Positions 5,546 through 6,672 of a stretch of DNA of 6,672 nt are shown here, piece after piece. Both the position numbers and the translations under genes were made by a program. This DNA comes from Desulfomonile tiedjei (lineage in GTDB: Bacteria; Desulfobacterota; Desulfomonilia; Desulfomonilales; Desulfomonilaceae), in NCBI GenBank assembly GCA_020718965.1, contig DYRE01000124.1, positions 1 through 6,672 on the forward strand, read 5' to 3'. The notes under the pieces are model-generated. The model made no database searches, was not told where the DNA came from, and was given only the letters and a program-made list of their open reading frames with translations. The first letter of the stretch is position 1, and each line of letters begins with the position of its first letter.

Positions 5546-5740
5546 ATGTCCATGACATGGAAAGAAAATGCCCCCAAAATTAGAACTATATGGTTCATGG
5601 TCGCCATGATCCCATTGGTAATAATGAGTGGGGCTCTGTGCATCCTGGTCCTGATAATCGTTTCGCCTCTGACCGCCTATGCTTTTGTCACCAAAAAACA
5701 TCTAAAGCCGCCAGGATCAAGGCCCCGTAGCGATAACTGA
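5546..5740 (+). CDS. Small single-span membrane protein, function unknown
   Basis: This 64-residue frame encodes a short polar N-terminus (MSMTWKENAPKIRT), one long hydrophobic stretch (about residues 16-47, IWFMVAMIPLVIMSGALC onwards to AYAFV) and a basic tail (TKKHLKPPGSRPRSDN). The positive tail suggests a cytoplasmic C-terminus; the hydrophobic stretch is long enough for one slanted helix or a tight hairpin. It starts 14 bases after the secreted-protein gene stops, on the same strand. ATG 5546 has only a distant AGGA (5530-5533); an alternative in-frame ATG is at 5552. Overlapping frames on the opposite strand have no comparable coherent protein character. It is probably real because of the hydrophobic profile and position, but too short for a firm call, and no homologue is recognised. 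Confidence 0.45.
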   Translation: MSMTWKENAPKIRTIWFMVAMIPLVIMSGALCILVLIIVSPLTAYAFVTKKHLKPPGSRPRSDN

Positions 5741-5821
5741 CGTATTTCGCTCAGCATTTGTGTGAAACCAAACCGGAGCAGAAACAAATTACTTGGAAGC
5801 AGGCAATTTGCTCGTCTAATT
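5741..5821. other. Gap between convergent genes, possible weak hairpin
   Basis: Eighty-one bases separate the convergent 3' ends. An imperfect inverted repeat pairs GAGC plus AAATT (within 5776-5790, with bulged bases between) with AATTTGCTC (5805-5813). There is no T-run on either side, so it is at best a weak bidirectional terminator. Nothing else is evident here. Confidence 0.2.
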
Positions 5822-6643
5822 TTACGGATAGTCCCGCTTATTTGGATGGTTGCTTTTAACATCAGAGATAACGGACGCAGTCAGGAGTTCTTGCAGGTTT
5901 ACCTGAAGTATGCTTCCAGACTGACCGGAAAGCGCCATCTCTGAAAGTTTTTCTATAGATTGGTTCATTCTTTTTATCTTGGGATCATCTTGGGTTAGAA
6001 GCGACCAGTTATCAAAATAGGTCCGCTCAACATTGCCGTTCTGAAAGAGAATTTCTATCAATTTGATAGTTCCTCCATCTGAAAACTTGACCTTAACATT
6101 CTTGACAGACTCAAACTCGTTCAAAGCGCCCGGTTCTATATCAATAACCGTTGCGTCAGAGTGTTTTTTTTCAGTTAAATTGGCAAATCTTGATGTGTCT
6201 CCATTGCTAAGACTATTGACCAACAACATCATTGGGTCGGCAAACTTGGAGAGATCTATTGCTCCTTGGGCCTTGAAAAATTCCAGATCCTGGCCATCGT
6301 GGATTAATGCTACAAAACTCCCGTCTGAAAAGATGTTCAGGTTGACGTCTCCAGTCAATTTTAGTTCGAATCGACCCGGCTTCTGGAAAATCAATCGTCC
6401 AGTTATATGGGTTTCATGCTGAAAGAGATTTGACGTTCTTACCTTGTGGAAGTCAGCTTGGAACTGTCCCACGATATAAGCCTTTTTCTCAACCGTTTTT
6501 AGCAAAGAATGAAGATCTGACTCGGGGATCAGGCTATTCCTAGAGGCGCAAGACACAATTAAGCCCATGATGGCAATTAAAGCGCCAACCGCGAGCACGC
6601 TTGTGAAAAAGTTTTTTCGATTTAATTGAAGTGTTCGCGCCAA
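5822..6643 (-). CDS. LolA-like outer-membrane lipoprotein (putative)
   Basis: The 273-residue protein starts with a lipoprotein signal: basic residues R3, R9 and K10, a hydrophobic run (about 13-31) and the lipobox IVSC with C32 as the lipidated residue. Alanine at +2 would favour the outer membrane under the E. coli rule. Residues about 45-215 have the layout of the LolA/LolB-like fold: an early helix (SDLHSLLKTVEKK), then VGQFQADFHKV, GRLIFQKPGRFELKL (82-96) and SDGSFVALIHDGQDLEFF (106-123), alternating strands and turns. LolA itself is soluble and not lipidated, so this is a relative, perhaps an outer-membrane lipid- or lipoprotein-handling factor; I assign only the fold, on motif style. 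A charged tail of about 50 residues follows. The start is TTG (complement of 6641-6643), with TAGG upstream at about eight bases and an in-frame stop at 6653-6655 that rules out a longer protein. It is convergent to its neighbours. Confidence 0.75.
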   Translation of the reverse strand: MARTLQLNRKNFFTSVLAVGALIAIMGLIVSCASRNSLIPESDLHSLLKTVEKKAYIVGQFQADFHKVRTSNLFQHETHITGRLIFQKPGRFELKLTGDVNLNIFSDGSFVALIHDGQDLEFFKAQGAIDLSKFADPMMLLVNSLSNGDTSRFANLTEKKHSDATVIDIEPGALNEFESVKNVKVKFSDGGTIKLIEILFQNGNVERTYFDNWSLLTQDDPKIKRMNQSIEKLSEMALSGQSGSILQVNLQELLTASVISDVKSNHPNKRDYP

Positions 6644-6672
6644 AATGAAAACCTATAAACAATAGTCAATAG

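Noticed and set aside
5190..5558. Minus-strand open frame of 122 codons opposite the secreted-protein gene
   Set aside because: The plus strand has a signal peptide, cleavage site and ribosome binding site; the minus frame has none of these.
5437..5701. Two overlapping minus-strand frames opposite the small membrane protein
   Set aside because: Both cross the neighbouring gene boundary and lack a coherent hydrophobic or domain pattern.
5762..5944. Plus-strand 60-codon frame starting with GTG near the lipoprotein 3' end
   Set aside because: More than half overlaps the C-terminal end of the minus-strand gene, and no ribosome binding site or recognisable feature supports it.
6063..6422. Plus-strand 119-codon frame inside the lipoprotein gene
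   Set aside because: It is a shadow of a gene with a lipobox and LolA-like layout on the other strand.
6644..6672. TTGACT on the minus strand upstream of the lipoprotein as a -35 box
   Set aside because: A -10 at proper spacing would fall on the start codon; the rest of the upstream region is outside the window.

Overview
The window looks like ordinary chromosomal DNA from a Gram-negative bacterium, most plausibly a deltaproteobacterium (Desulfobacterota type). The evidence is a Kdo-pathway isomerase (an LPS-bearing cell), a DUF4416 gene next to yicC, a short DksA, and a lipoprotein related to the LolA fold. The lineage is inferred from gene content and protein flavour; no marker such as rRNA is present. 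Start codons are unusually mixed: TTG and GTG are used alongside ATG, several fixed by good Shine-Dalgarno sequences or by stop/start overlaps.

Layout. (1) 1-1695, plus strand: the C-terminal half of phosphoglucosamine mutase (glmM, cut by the window edge) overlaps kdsD, D-arabinose-5-phosphate isomerase, by 8 bases. Both feed cell-envelope sugar synthesis (UDP-GlcNAc and Kdo). (2) 1696-1821: a 126-base non-coding gap with a short inverted repeat just upstream of dksA and a weak sigma-54-like element. (3) 1822-4708, plus strand: a tight run of dksA, a DUF4416 gene, yicC, rpoZ and rlmB. DUF4416/yicC and rpoZ/rlmB each join through a 4-base TTGA stop/start overlap. The theme is RNA polymerase control (DksA, omega) plus RNA processing and modification (YicC, RlmB). 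The visible DksA and omega segments retain the residues known to contribute to the two ppGpp sites of RNA polymerase. (4) 4715-5740, plus strand: three small genes without recognised function, namely a soluble protein of about 130 residues, a secreted histidine-rich protein of 117 residues, and a single-span membrane protein of 64 residues. (5) 5741-5821: a short gap between convergent genes. (6) 5822-6643, minus strand: a LolA-like lipoprotein with a clear lipobox.

No tRNA, rRNA, CRISPR array, insertion sequence, phage gene or convincing intrinsic terminator was seen. I found no clearly new multi-gene system. The points most worth following are the unassigned small genes at 4715-5740, the DUF4416-yicC coupling, the absence of gmk between yicC and rpoZ, and a shared TGG-N8-TTGT element in the two largest gaps in front of plus-strand genes.
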